Part shown: piece after piece, positions 1-11,309 of the stretch
Position numbering within the stretch: position 1 is the first letter of the stretch
How the letters are laid out: each line of letters starts with the position of its first letter
Source: Prorocentrum cordatum
Taxonomy: Eukaryota; Sar; Dinophyceae; Prorocentrales; Prorocentraceae
Direction of reading: 5' to 3'
DNA: 64,000 nt
Assembly: GCA_963575745.1 (NCBI GenBank)
Contig: CAUYUJ010014172.1
Location: forward strand, 301,501 to 365,500
Notes under the pieces: model-generated
Database searches by the model: none
Told to the model about the DNA's origin: nothing
What the model saw: the letters and a program-made list of their open reading frames with translations, nothing else
Program-made: the position numbers and the translations under genes

Positions 1-170
1 GGGCCGCCACCTCCAAGCATGCGAGCCCCCCTCAATTGAGCTGGTCGAACTCACCCGCTTTCTCAAGCATGTCACACAAGCTCGAGGTTCGTGGGAAACT
101 CGATCCGTTGAGCTGATCCCTTTGTCTCGTAGGAAGCGTTCCAACCATCCAGAGCCTACCAGGTTCGCCA

Positions 171-1635
171 TCACCTCACAGGTGTGGAGGCAGGTACGAC
201 CAGCTGGCAGCCTATGATGATCCTAGGCTGCGTGCGCGCTCCCGGCGACTGCTTTCCTGAACTTATTCCTCCTCTCGCTCTCGCTATGGTCGCCCCAATC
301 GATGCACAACGTGCGCAGGTCGTTCCCAGCGTCACCTCCAGACTTGTCCTTGACTGGCGGGTCCTCGTCGGCGAGGTCCAGCCTGCCCCTGGGGCGGTCC
401 ACGGCGGGCTCGCGGCCAGATGGGGGGGCAGCGGAGGCGCGTCAGCGCCGCCAACCCCCACCTCGCTGGCCGCATGGGCAGGCGACGGAGCGATGGCCGC
501 GAGCAGCTCGTCCGTCCTGCTGGCGGTCCAGTCCGCGATCATGCCCGGCTCCACCCTCTCGAGCCTCACCCAGCGGCTTCGGCTCAGAAAAAGGCAGAGA
601 GCGTGGTCGCCGTCGCGGACCGCGCCGTCGGGCAAGGGGTCCACGATCGTGCCGATGGGCCTGTCGTGCAAAGGTTCAGCCATCACACATGGGCGCGAGG
701 GGCCGTGCCACGGCAGTTGGTCCAAGCTGGGACGAGTCACGCCATCATCCATCAAGACACCTGCTGGCTCTTCGGACACCGCCTGGCCCCGCCTGTGCAT
801 CGTGCCCCCGCAGTCGACAACGAGCTGCACGAATCCGTCCAAGGACGGACGCCGTCGAAAACGATGGAGGCGGCGGTCGTCAGGCGGATCTCCCGTCGCA
901 GGGTCGAGGAACGACCCGCCTGAAGGGCCGGTCGCGGTGTTTTTCCCGCTCAGGTCCTCCTTCCAAACGTCGCCGTCGGCCGTGAGCACCCCGTAGGTAG
1001 ATCGCTGGCGAACATGCCCTCGCGCGTTCTGTCGGCGATTCGGCCACAGCACCACCCGCATGTGGTCCATGGTCTCCCCTGCGTAGGAGACACGGACCAG
1101 GACGCCGACCGGGAGGTTAACGCACCACCCCTCCTCCGCGGGCAGGGGGCGCAGGGCGCGCTGGGCCACCAACATCGTCGCGACGTCTGCGGCACGCCTA
1201 GAGACCCCAAAGGGCCCACACCACCAGGCTCGTCGGCACCAACGCCAGCTGCTCCGCACAGCGGTCCGTCTCGGCCGGGCACTCCAGCGCCGGCAAGATG
1301 GGGCAGGGCGCGCAGCTCGTCATGTCCGCTTGGGCCAGCCGCAAGGCCTTCACGGCTCGCGCCAGCTCCTCCACCGCCGAGCCCTCTGGCCCAGGCGGGG
1401 CGGCGGTGGGGTAGGGACCCCCGGCTCGAGGCCACCCTGTTGCCTCACGCGCCCAGAACAGCCCCTGCCCCAGCAGCGACGCGATGGAGCAGACGAGCGT
1501 CGCTGCCGGGGTCCGCTGCCCAGGTACCACCATGCGGGTCCCGGCTTCAAGATCGAAAGACAACTTGAGTGAGAGAATGGCAGCGACATGGGCTCCAACA
1601 GTGGCTGAGAGTGCCGCGCAACACGATGACATCAC
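171..1635 (-). pseudogene. Decayed retroelement-associated protein fragment (frameshifted)
   Basis: Two minus-strand reading frames join across a frameshift near position 1200. The upstream frame (1635 to 1198) has a Cys-rich stretch (motif CAPCPILPALEC) followed by a hydrophobic run (LVPTSLVVWALWG) that could be one membrane helix. The downstream frame (about 1220 to 560) continues with LPVGVLVRVSYAGE, YGVLTADGDVW and DGDHALCLFLSRSRWV, which read like genuine folded protein. The order Cys-rich patch, membrane helix, VRVSY-type domain resembles the N-terminal part of retroelement-linked proteins that I associate with dinoflagellates; that link rests on pattern memory, not a search. The downstream end becomes low-complexity Pro/Ala/Ser before the stop at 171. 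No catalytic motif is visible. It is broken and may be only a 5' piece of a longer element leaving the window. Plus-strand ORFs over the same bases look like shadows. Confidence 0.4.
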
Positions 1636-1867
1636 TTAAAGGGTCCCTCTACTCAACCCGTTCTAAAACCTCCATGATGTACCGTGACAGGGCTGTGCTG
1701 TGCTGTGCCGTGCTGAATTGCGATGCGCCATGCCGCGATTATGCTCTATAGCGTTATGTATCAAATCCTCCTTTACGTCCAAGTCCTGACCGAACTGATC
1801 TGGATCTTAAGCTCGAGCTGCCTGAGCACACAATAGCTGCCCCAGAGCTCATTAACAGGGGGACACG

Positions 1868-2090
1868 CCAGGAGGACGCGCCGCAGGACGTGCCATGGGA
1901 ACGCACCGCGGGAGGTGCCAAGGGGACGCGCTACGTGCCAATGGACGTGCCACCGGACGTGCTAAGGGACGCGCCGTGCGACGTGTCAGGGGGACTCGCC
2001 ACGGAAAGTGCCAGGGAAAGTGCACGGCGACGCACCAGGGAACGTGCCAAGAAACGCGTCAGGGAACGTGCCACAGGACGTCCGTGACCC
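1868..2090. repeat. Short degenerate GGACGTGCC-type tandem repeat
   Basis: The motif GGACGTGCCA/GGACGCGCC recurs about every 18 to 24 bases, for example around 1875, 1885, 1923, 1943, 1965 and 2058. The array runs directly into the 42-bp satellite that follows. Short ORFs on both strands here (for example 1890-2110) are products of the repeat and are not called as genes. The stretch 1636-1867 holds nothing I recognise. Confidence 0.6.
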
Positions 2091-2097
2091 AAGGCCA

Positions 2098-2895
2098 GGA
2101 CCCGTCGTGAATTACGCTGCGTCCGCGCTCCCAGGGACACGATTCATCGTAAATTACGCTGCGTCCGCACTCCCAGGGCCACGATCCCCCTGGATTACTT
2201 GGCGTCCGCCCTCTCTGGGCCACGATCCCTCGTAAACTACACTGCGTCCGCGCTGCCAGGGCCGCGCTCCTTTGTGAATTACGCAGTGTCCACGCTCCCA
2301 GGGCAACGTTCCCTACTCTATTACACCATGCTGGCCCCCCCCAGGGCCAGGATCCTTTGGAAATTGCACTGCGTCCGCGCTGCCAAGGCCACGATACCTT
2401 GTAAATTACACTGCGTCCGCGCTCCCTAGGCCACGATACCTTGTAAATTACGCTGCGTCCGCTCTCCCTGGGCCACGATCCCTTGTAAACTACGCTCCGT
2501 CCACGCTTCCAGGGCAGCGCCCCTTGCGAATTTTGTTGTGTCCGCGCTCCCAGGGCCACGTTCCCAGGTAAATCTCGCTGCGTCCGCTCCCCCAGGGCCA
2601 CAATCCCTTGTAAACTATGCTGCGTCCGCGCTCCCAGGGTCACGATCTATTGAACGTTAAGCTGCATCCGCGCTCCCAGAGCCACGATCCTTAACACATG
2701 ATGCTGTGTCCGCGCTCCCAGGGCCACGATCCCTCGTAAAGTACGCTGCGTCCGCGCTCCCTGGGCCACGGTCCCTCATACAATAAGCTGCGTCCACGCT
2801 CCCAGGGCTGCGCTCCCTTAAGAATTACGCTGCGTCCGCGCTCCCAAAGCCACGTTCCTTAGTAAATCACGCTGCGTTCGGGCTCCCAGAACCAC
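2098..2895. repeat. 42-bp tandem satellite, about 18 copies
   Basis: The unit contains GCTGCGTCCGCGCTCCCAGG then GCCACGATCCCTTGTAAATTA. The GTCCG anchor falls at 2121, 2163, 2204 and 2246, so the period is about 42 bp. Copies vary by substitutions and small indels through to the TCACGCTGCGTTCGGGCTCC copy near 2868. The minus-strand ORF 2059-2643 (repeating ALGARTQ and SWPRERGRSVIYK) is an open frame through the satellite and is not evidence of a gene. Confidence 0.85.
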
Positions 2896-2934
2896 ATGGG
2901 CATCCTGGGGTGCCCAGGCCGCTCGAGTTCTGCA

Positions 2935-3222
2935 AAGCATCCGTTTCGCTCGAGACATCCTCGAAGCGTCTCGCTCGAGACATCCTCAAGACCAGGGCAC
3001 GTGGAAACAAGCATTCTACCTGAGACATCCTCTGAATGCTGGCCCCCAGGAGAGGAACGAGCTATAGCACAAAACAAACGTTTCGGTCGAGACATCCTCA
3101 TCACATTCTGCAAGGTAAGCGTTTCGTTCGTGGCATCCGCAACAAACGAACATGCTTACTTTACCTTGTGTTTATCAATCGGAAATTTAAACACCAGCGT
3201 TTCGCTTGCAACATCCTCAACT
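2935..3222. repeat. Interspersed 21-bp motif, TTTCG.TCGAGACATCCTC
   Basis: Five or six copies of CGTTTCGCTCGAGACATCCTC or close variants lie near 2942, 2967, 3013, 3079, 3119 and 3199, with unrelated 20 to 70 base spacers. The spacing is irregular, so this is not a plain minisatellite. No gene is evident. The following stretch 3223-3749 contains no gene or repeat that I can support. Confidence 0.55.
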
Positions 3223-3749
3223 GTTAATTCGCCGGCCCGTCCACTTTGTTACCTATCGCAGAAAACAACAGAAAATTAATATGCTGCCCCATCTCAAGTC
3301 GAAACCGAAGATAAACCAACTAAAAGAGAACCCTGGACCCGCGCCCTATCCAGGAACTAAACGGGGACCCTGGGCCCACACCCTTCCCGGGCAAAACCAG
3401 ATGCTCAAGGTATGACAGAAACAGCGTCCAAAAAGAACTGAATCTTTGAACCTGGGTCCTCCTGCCTTGACGGCCCTCGGCTAGGACCATGCCGCCCTCT
3501 TCTATGACTACACCTCTCCACTGCGATACGGTCGCCATCCCTATGCAGCAGGGCGCAGGGGGGGCCACCAGAGAAGCAGCAGCTGCTGTCATAAGAAAAG
3601 GAGCAGGGGCGGGATGATAAGAAGAGGATCGAGTATATAGGCTCGGTGATCGAGGTCATTTTCCTTTTTGGGCATGGCTTGCCCTCTGCAGCCCGTGGAG
3701 ACCTCCGAAGACCTGGGGACCTCTGGACACGTCCGCAGACGACGAGAGA

Positions 3750-3832
3750 GGAGGAGGAGGAGGAGGAGGAGGAGGAGGAGGAGAAGGAGGAGGAGTAGGA
3801 GGAGGAGGAGGAGGAGGAGGAGGAGGAGGAGC
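3750..3832. repeat. (GGA)n microsatellite
   Basis: An almost pure GGA/GAG trinucleotide run with single interruptions (AAG, TAG). Apparent Arg-, Glu- and Leu-rich ORFs across it are translation of the microsatellite in different frames. Confidence 0.9.
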
Positions 3833-4849
3833 AAGGCTAGACCTCCGAGGTTGTGTCTTGTTGCGATGCGGGCCCCCCGAAAGTCCCGACCCCTGGGGCT
3901 GGCCCTTCTTCTCGAGTCGACCCTGGAATATGTGAACGGACCTCCCTCAGACATCTTGAGGATGAAGCATCACACGCCATGATGCCAGGGTCGCAGCGTC
4001 TCGGCCAAGGCTCAGCGCTTCGGGTCCCACCAGCGGACATGCCCGTGGAAAGTGTTCAGAGGCCAGGGCGACTGCAAAGCAGACACACAAGCCACGATCC
4101 ATGGGCCGTCCCGCAAACAAGGTCCTGCAAGCAAGGTCTAAGCAAGCGAAGATGGAGGATCGGGCTGTCTCACGAGCGAAAAGCGCTGCCAATATCCATG
4201 CCCTCACGTGCTGCACACCGAGGCGCGATCTCTGGGACCCGCGATCCCATGGATACGTTCTGCAGGGCGTCCGCGTAAAGCCGCCCTGTGATCATGGGGC
4301 CGCGGCCGATGAGTCCAGACCACGAGGCTGTGTACACGCATCTGTCTCCCACCCGCGGCGAGTTCTGTGCGGGTGTCGCCAAAAGCGCTTGGAGATTGTT
4401 GGTCACCTTCGGGCCTCCAGAAGCCCGCGCACTCAGTCCTCTGGAAGCCTCCGGGGGGCCTGCGCGGGAACACCTGGGGAACCCCGCCCGGGCCAAGTAC
4501 GTAGTCAGGCAGCGTCCTGCTCCCTGGCTCCCCAGCGCCCCCGCGACGGCCTGCTGGACCCTTGTGGCCCGGGGCGGCGAGATTGCCGTCGGCCCCAGTC
4601 TACATGCCACATGCCATCAGGGGCACTGGAGACATCAGGGTCGACCTTTTCCGTGCGAATCAGCGGCGGACGCCGTCTAAATCTTCACACGCTTTCGAGG
4701 GATGGCGAGAGGCGTGGTCAACTCGCTTCCCGTGGGTCACTTTGCACTGGCGCCGCGGAGCCCTCTCAATACCGAGGGCGGAGATGACGTTGGCAGCGTT
4801 CTTCTTGAAGCCAGGGGCCCGATCATCGAAAGCGCCGCGAACACCTCAG
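3833..4849. other. Intergenic stretch, no supported gene
   Basis: GC-rich sequence with short overlapping ORFs on both strands and none with recognisable domain character. I see no tandem repeat or RNA gene. Confidence 0.4.
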
Positions 4850-5014
4850 TGGGGCCCCAGGACACGCAAATAAATATACACAAATCAACATGTTCCCCAT
4901 ATTTTCCCATATTTTCTGGGTTTCTGTCTTCCCCCACACTTCCCACATTTTCCCATATTTTCTGCGGAATCGAGGATCAATTGTGTCTGTGTGTTTCTTT
5001 CCCTCCTGACTCAG
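4850..5014 (+). repeat. Dispersed 165-bp repeat, copy 1 (acceptor-like 3' end)
   Basis: Matches 30728-30893 along its length. Both copies start GGGGCCC-GGGACAC, continue with ACAAATAAATACACACAAAT-like sequence, carry two CCATATTTTCCCATATTTTCTGGG-type blocks, and end in TTGTGTCTGTGTG followed by a pyrimidine tract and CAG. It is much more AT-rich than its surroundings. The conserved pyrimidine-AG end looks like a splice acceptor on the plus strand. Confidence 0.7.
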
Positions 5015-5150
5015 GCCGCGTCGATGTCAGCGCCGATCGCAGCGGGTTCGCCCGGAATCTCAAAAGCCCGACGCCCTCCCCGGCTCTCGGGGGGCGACGA
5101 CGGGGGCGAACGGCCCAGGGGCGGGCCACTGCACGCGTTCGCCCGGGAGC

Positions 5151-5330
5151 CTCGCCGAAGGAGTGGATGCTCGGGGCCCCTGGACGCGTGTGCTGCTCTC
5201 CTCCGGGCTGCTCGCCCCCACTCGTCGCCCCCGATGGCCCTCGCCGAAGGAGTGGATGATCGGGGCCCCTGGACGCGTGTGCTGCTCTCCTCCGGGCTGC
5301 TCGCCCCCACTCGTAGCCCCTTATGGCCCC
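5151..5330. repeat. 89-bp tandem duplication
   Basis: CTCGCCGAAGGAGTGGATG starts at 5151 and again at 5240, and the following GCCCCTGGACGCGTGTGCTG and CTCGCCCCCACTCGT blocks are also duplicated. There are two nearly identical copies plus a fading third. ORFs across it show the repeat as duplicated peptide and are not otherwise convincing. Confidence 0.85.
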
Positions 5331-5484
5331 TCCGTCGAAACCACCCCGCGGCCTCCGCCTTCGCCCCTCTGTCACACCGTCGCCCCCGATGGCCGCCCTT
5401 CGCTTCTGTGCATCGCTGGCGGGCGCCTCGGGGGAAGGGGGCCGCGCGCGGACGGCCCCGAACCGTCTGGCGGAACACTGGCTG

Positions 5485-5592
5485 CCGCTGACTCCTCACG
5501 TTGATCAACGTGAGGAGTCAGCGGGAGGCTGATCACTCAACGTTGATCAACGTTGATCAACTCCTCACGTTGATCAACGTTGATCACTCAAC
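5485..5592. repeat. 40-bp perfect palindrome plus CGTTGATCAACG repeats
   Basis: Positions 5485-5524 are self-complementary without mismatch, centred on TGATCA between 5504 and 5505. The following 65 bases repeat the palindromic core AACGTTGATCAACGTT three more times, interleaved with CTCCTCACG. The block could form a hairpin or cruciform. Confidence 0.9.
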
Positions 5593-5935
5593 GTGGAGTC
5601 GCTGGGCGCCGCGATGGCGCCCCAGGGACCTCGAGATCGCCCGCGGGAGGCGCCGCTGACGAGCCCACCATCCTCGGCGGGAAGTCCAGGTCGCGCGCGG
5701 CCGAGTCCCAATCGTGGACCGCTGCGGACTCCCGGATGACGGGCGCATGCGGCACTGCGGGTTGTGTCCGCATCCTCGTCTCGCCACAGCCTGGGCAATC
5801 GGGTGCAATGATCTGCTTCCAAGAACGGCGCGGTCCCAATGGCCGACGATGGCCGCGCGCCAGTCGGCCCCGATGGCCAGAGTGATGCAGTCTCCTGTCC
5901 AGACTGTGAAGGTGCTGCTCAGATTCGAGATGCAA
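5593..5935. other. Intergenic stretch, nothing supported
   Basis: Short overlapping ORFs on both strands without domain character; no repeat seen. Confidence 0.3.
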
Positions 5936-7160
5936 TTAAATCAGATTCAGGCCCAGAATGCCCATCGACCCAGTGAGTTGCGTGGCGAGGTCTGCCAGGC
6001 GTCCACGCTTCATCTGCGTCACCAGAGCTTGAAAGTCGCAAAGGTCCACATGGACTGGGAAACACGTTACAATGCGTCGGTGCCGCAGCTTCCCTCTCTC
6101 AGCCCGGGACGGCGCGACGCGATCACGCTTCAAGGCCGCTGCGCTGCACCCGGAAAACACGCTGCCAATGGTACGTTCGCCATCGTGTAAGTCCAACAGT
6201 CCCCGGGTGTAGGCCAGGAACTGAGGTCTCTTGACCACCTCGCTCGGTCTTGGACCTCGGACCGTGATGTTCCGCATGCAGATGGCACGGAGCCCCCTGT
6301 CCCCAGGCGACTGGGGGGCTAAACCTGGGACGGGCTGTTGGCGGCCTTGGTCGGCGCCTCGGCTGCCAACATGCCTCCTGCAACAGTGGGCGGCTGAAGG
6401 CCCACAGGCCCCCCCAGCAGCATGCGTAGCAGCAAGACCCCTCGAGGCAGCAGCAGGAACAACAGCAGCAAGACCCCAACCGCCGGGCCGTGAGTTCCGC
6501 TTTCACCGTCCCGTGCGATACTTGCTCCTGCGGCCGTGGCGGCATCGGGTGGTGCGTTTGGCGGTCTTCCAGCACCATCGGGAGCGCTTCGCTTTGAGAC
6601 GCGCTCGCATGGCCTCGAGCTCGCCAGTCCGCTGCTGGATGTTGACGGCGCTGATGTCGACCACATCATTCAAGGAACACCTCCAGGGACCTCGCCTTGA
6701 ACTTAACCCACTGGCGCTCATCTTCAGCGTCGAGGTCCAACCAGTTTACCGAGAAGGCGTCGACCTCTTCGAAGACGAGCGACCCCTCGTCCAGCAGAAC
6801 CTTCTGAGGTTATTGCTACCAACGGCCACCGCAGACTCGGGGAGCTGGTCCTGGTCGGTGTTGAGAGCTGCCAGGGTCCCTCGAACATCTTCATTCGCCT
6901 TGGCGAGATCTTCGGCACACTGGCTTGCACTGCTCGCAAGCCGTGGCCCACTCATGGGCTTGGCGCTCAAAAAAGAGCTGCCTTGTCCCAGGCCGCTGAG
7001 GCCTGCTTCTCCGCTTCCAGGGAGGGTGGCAAACAGGAGGAACAGGAGGAGGAAGATCATGAGGATGGGGAGGAGGACAAAGACGTGGACGACGAGCGGA
7101 TCGAAAAGAGCAGGGGGCATGGACACAGGTGGGATCAGCAACGCGCGCTCCAGGAGCACT
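5936..7160 (-). pseudogene. Possible broken gene: membrane helix plus coiled coil
   Basis: Reading the minus strand downward, one frame has a strong hydrophobic run (VHVFVLLPILMIFLLLFLLF, about 7085-7025) followed by a helical stretch (SQCAEDLAKANEDVRGTLAA, about 6920-6860). After frame changes come VNWLDLDAEDERQW (about 6735-6695), NDVVDISAVNIQQRTGEL (about 6665-6610) and RNITVRGPRPSEVV with YTRGLLDLHDGER (about 6275-6190). These pieces have the mixed polar/hydrophobic composition of real protein and lie in order on one strand, but at least two frame changes separate them. That fits a decayed gene or retroelement ORF, or exons whose introns I cannot place. I recognise no family. Confidence 0.3.
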
Positions 7161-7365
7161 TATGACGATGATCGTGCAGGCAGCAGGTGTTAGGGCGCCC
7201 TGGCCACACCAGAGGACACGAACGACAGCAGCGGCGGAGGCAGCAACAACTGCCTCGGGGGGGGTGAGGCAGCGGATGTCTGGGCGCCGCGCTGCCCTGG
7301 ATGCTGTGGAGCTCCAGATGTGCATTCGAGACCTCAGGGTTCTCAGGGGGCCTTCATGTTCCTCG

Positions 7366-7493
7366 TGCTCTTCCTCCTGCGCCCTGTTCCTCCTCCTCCT
7401 CCTTGTCCTCTTCCTTCTCCTCCTCCTTTTGCTCCCCCTGTTACTCCTCCTCCTCCTTCTCCTCCTCCTCCTCCTTCTCGCAGTCCTCTTAGA
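7366..7493. repeat. (CCT)n microsatellite
   Basis: Interrupted CCT/TCC trinucleotide tract between the possible broken gene and the LINE 3' end. The poly-Leu plus-strand ORF 7129-7809 is a product of this tract. Confidence 0.85.
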
Positions 7494-7570
7494 CCTCTCA
7501 AGCCTTGCGGACATTCTGCCATTCCATGAACAACGAGCGCCGACTGCAAAATCAGAGACCACAGGACGGT

Positions 7571-7993
7571 TCAGGTGGCCCCCACCCCCTTTCTCAGGAG
7601 CATGGGCCACTCCGACGACTTCTGGGGGGGCTCGCAGCGAGCAGCGAGGCGGGCGCATGCTTTGCATGGTGCGAAGCCTCCGCAAACCACACAGGAAATT
7701 GCTGGGACATCCGTCTCCGCCACCCTGGCCCAATGGAGCACATCCCGCTCGCCTCCTTGGCCGCTCAGCAGAGCGGACAGGGTGGGGTTCGGCGTGGAGC
7801 ACTCAATGAAGGTGTCGGGTGCCACGCGTCCTAGGCACGAACGGCACTGGTGGCATCGAAAGCTTGATCCGTGAGGGGTCAGGACATGGTTGCTTCGGGC
7901 GGGGCGGGGCACGTCGGCCCTCGCCGGCCTCCGAAGACGTTTGAAGTGGGCATCGAAGCTGTGCCAACGCGACAAAGCAGAAACCATGCCCAA
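7571..7993 (-). pseudogene. LINE C-terminal Cys-rich segment
   Basis: An open minus-strand frame includes PHGSSFRCHQCRSCLGRV and then ISCVVCGGFAPCKACARL, two CxxC-rich clusters spaced as in C-terminal zinc-binding tails of some LINE ORF2 proteins. It lies immediately after the RNase H relic, which supports the assignment. The exact finger type is not clear and the segment is probably not translated. Confidence 0.4.
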
Positions 7994-7996
7994 AAC

Positions 7997-8477
7997 CTAA
8001 CCGCTGTACTCTGCTACGGCTTGCTCAGAATCCAACAGCTCCTGGGGTTGCATGTCCCGAGCCTGAGCAGCAACCTTAGCCCAGTGATCTACCTGAAACG
8101 AACCAGCAAGATTCGCATGTTCCAGTGGGCGCTGATCCTGAGGAACGTCTGGCATAGCCAGCAAGGGCTCGGGCAAGGTCCCGAATCCCAAAGAGCACAG
8201 ACACACAGTCAACCGCGAACGGCTTCGGGACTTGGTCGGGCCCAGGGGGCTTCCGCCTGAGTCATCCGACTACGAGCGCGACATGCTCAGCAGCACACGC
8301 TGCCTGCTGAAATTCAGATGGCCAGCGGCTGTACACTCCACGCGCAAACTGGTCCTCACGCGTGTGGGCAACAAGCATACAAGCTCTCGCGATCTCACTG
8401 CTTTCACCGCGCATGGACCCATCAATGAAATAATCATAAACCGGGTCAAACTGGAACTCATCAGCTGGCTGCCCGCC
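7997..8477 (-). pseudogene. LINE RNase H domain relic (two frames)
   Basis: From 8477 to a stop at 8262 the minus strand reads through YDYFIDGSMRGESSE, AHTREDQFARGVYSRWP and QQAACAAEHVAL. The DGS aspartate and the glutamate of AAEHVAL sit where RNase H has its first two catalytic acids. A second frame (8212-7997) reads DVPQDQRPLEHA then FQVDHWAKVAAQARD, matching the C-terminal GN..VD..AK pattern of RNase H, with GS in place of GN. The shift between frames shows it is broken. The assignment rests on motif order, not on a search. Confidence 0.6.
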
Positions 8478-8634
8478 ACTCCCTAAAAAGCTGATGTGCC
8501 AGTCATCAACAAGCCTGGGAGATCAGGCAACGGGACCCACAAATGACACAGAAGCAGAGACAGGCTAGCCCCGAGGAGCTGTTCTAAACCGTCCTCGCGG
8601 AAATGTTCAGCGCTCTTTGACACTTGCAGAGGGT

Positions 8635-8695
8635 GGGCGCACCCTCGCAATATGTGCGGTCGGATGTCCAAAAGCCGCTTGCACAAATGGCAGCA
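8635..8695 (-). pseudogene. LINE Cys/His motif downstream of the RT position
   Basis: The frame 8764-8483 contains CHLCKRLLDIRPHILRGC, a C-x2-C-x8-H-x4-C arrangement. Non-LTR retrotransposons commonly carry such a motif between reverse transcriptase and RNase H, which is where this one lies. Confidence 0.5.
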
Positions 8696-11309
8696 AGAGT
8701 CAACCAGATAGCCCCGCACCGCCAGGGCGGAGCCTGTCGGCGCCGCCCCTGATACAATGGACACGAAACCTGCAAATGGTCTGATGGAAAGCTTTGTTTC
8801 ACGCTGGATTAAGGATCGCCGTAAGACTCGAGAGTCATTTCCCTAGGAGCGTTGGTGATACATTTGGGGCCCTGTAACTCTACGGAAACACAAGTGACGT
8901 AGGTATGTGAGGAAAACTTGAGCAACCTGTGAAGGTGGCTTCTCGGTTAAAACCACTTGGCCCTTGTGCATGAGACAGACGTAGCAAGGCCAGACCAAAA
9001 CCAACCGCCGACTGACAACCACGAGAGCATGGCCGAAATCGACCCGCGGGAAAAATACAACAACGGATTCCGCTGAGTCTCTGCGAGCGTGCTGACAGCA
9101 GAATGAAAGAGCTCTTCCTCGGATCACCTGGGCTCAGCACATCTCGATGCCGCCGTTCGCCTCTTGTCGTCGGTTCTGAGGTGCGCCACTACTCCCTTGC
9201 ATGGCGTTTGGGTGGTCCTGGCTCAAGCTGGAAGGTGCCCCCGTGGAACCTGTCGATTGCCCCCTGGGGATCCAAGAGACAGCGCGTCTCACTGAACCCT
9301 GCGGCCCTGGCGGCAGCCCTGCGAATCCCGACGAATGTGCACGATTTCCACAGGAGTAATGCCCTGGGCCCCCATCCCATGAAGGACAATAGAGGGGGCG
9401 CCACTCTTGAACAGCCTTGCCCGAGCCTTTGTGGGAATCATCAGGGCCCCAAATGCGATTGCTCCGATGCTTGAATGTCAGGGCCCTCTTTGATCTGATG
9501 GCTCGGGCGATCGACGCGCGCCGATGCCCCCCAGCTGCGAAACGGACCCCGAAGTTGCCGGGGGCCACGCGGGAGCCCCTGCCAGGAAACCTAGTTCCCC
9601 CATGACCGCCTGGCGCAAACAAAATCCGAAATCGCGACAGCGACCATCTTCCGCTCCGCGAGCGGGACGCGCAAAAGAGAAGAGATATGGCAGGCCATGG
9701 CGCCAGCCAAGGCCTCCAGCTGCGCGGCGCACTCGCGAGGGTCGAGGTGCCACGAGCGAAGCGACAGGCCCCTGGACGCGCGCCCCCCACCCATAATTTA
9801 AATTCACAAGAAAGCAATCGCTTCGCGCCCGGCCGAAGCGCCCCCTTCAACTACCCCCCGCGCGGCAGCGCTTCCACCGGCGCGCGAGTAGAGCGCAGAG
9901 CAGCGCGCGCGAAAGACAGAGAGAGAGAGAGAGAGAGAGAGATGATCCCCTGCTCGACTAACCCCCGGCGGCCTGCGCGCTCGTAGAGGCGCCCGAGTTG
10001 CCGCGAATGGCTGGCCCGACGCACCCGTTCTCCAGCGGCCCTCTCAGACGCGACCGACTGCCCCTGGGCCCCGCCCATGCAGCCGCGCCCCTGCCCCACA
10101 GAGAACAAAGGCCCAGTGCCCACGTGGGCCTCCCAGGTCCCGCGAGCGCCATGATGGGTCTTTCCGTGAAGCCTCGCGAAAGCGGGGCCATGGCCAGTGG
10201 GCGTCCTGCGCTTGTCGGCCCCCCCCGCGAGGGGCGCCGCCAGGTTCCGGGTCGCCTCGGGCCCTTCGCCCTCCGCATCAAACAGATGATGAAACATCCA
10301 GGATCGGCAAGAAAACGCCGAGTCTCCGAGCAGACTGAAGCGCCGCGACTGGAAAACATAGGTCACCGGCGAAATCGAAGCCTTCCGAACCCTGGGCCAA
10401 TGCGAACTTTCAGCCAGAATCCGAGCAGGAGAAACACTGGGGAAACGGTCTGCATCAGGGGTAACTTCTTCGTGAGCGGTTCTCCTGCCCTCAAGAATGC
10501 GAAAGCTTGCCCGCCTCCATTGCAACGCGCGTCGCTGCGCCGGGGCTTCCGGGATTCCCGAGAATGAGTTCCATCTTCAATCCGACCTCGGTGGGCCTAG
10601 GGCCCCGCGAACTCCAAGGCCGCGTCGACTGCGTCAGCGGGGGGCCCGCGCCCGAGGGGGGGGCGCGAGCCGCGCAGCAACGGAAGAGAATAGCAAGCGC
10701 CAGAAAAGAAGCCTCAACTCCGCCAGAAGCGCAGAACAGGCCCACCGATAGCACTGGATCGCGCCATTGCCGAAGGTGCGCAGGTCACGGCGCTTGGCCT
10801 TGCCGTCGGAGGCCTGCAAAAGAGCGCGCAACTCCTCGCGCCGAAGGAGACAGACCAGGGACAGCAGACGAGCGTTTCTTCGCGGCCAGCAGCTCAGGGA
10901 GTCGCGCAGGTTGGAACTGCAATGGCGCCCCGCCATGGGCCCAGGGGCCGCTTGCTCGGAAGGCCGCAGCCAACGTCTGCCATGCCCTCGGGGCCAACTC
11001 GTGGTCGACATCATCGAGGAGCTCGGCCCCCTCGCCTATCTCGGCCCTCGCGGCCGCGGCAACAGCTCCGTCGCCCCCGCAACGAGTTTCCAGGAAATCG
11101 CGAAGCTTGGCTTCCAGATCCGATAAATCAGCCTCAGGAGGCGCCCGCTGCCATGCAAATCAGGCGCCTTCATATAACACTTGGGAGCATAAGCGAACAC
11201 GTCAACAACGGTCTGCTTGATGACGAGCTGAACGAGCCTATATGGGCTGAGCCGAACCTCGCGTCCGCCCTCGCTGTCGGAGTAGCATGATCCAAGGAGT
11301 AGCATGGTC

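Noticed and set aside
2059-2643. 194-codon repetitive minus ORF
   Set aside because: A translation of the 42-bp satellite (three units of 14 residues keep the frame open).
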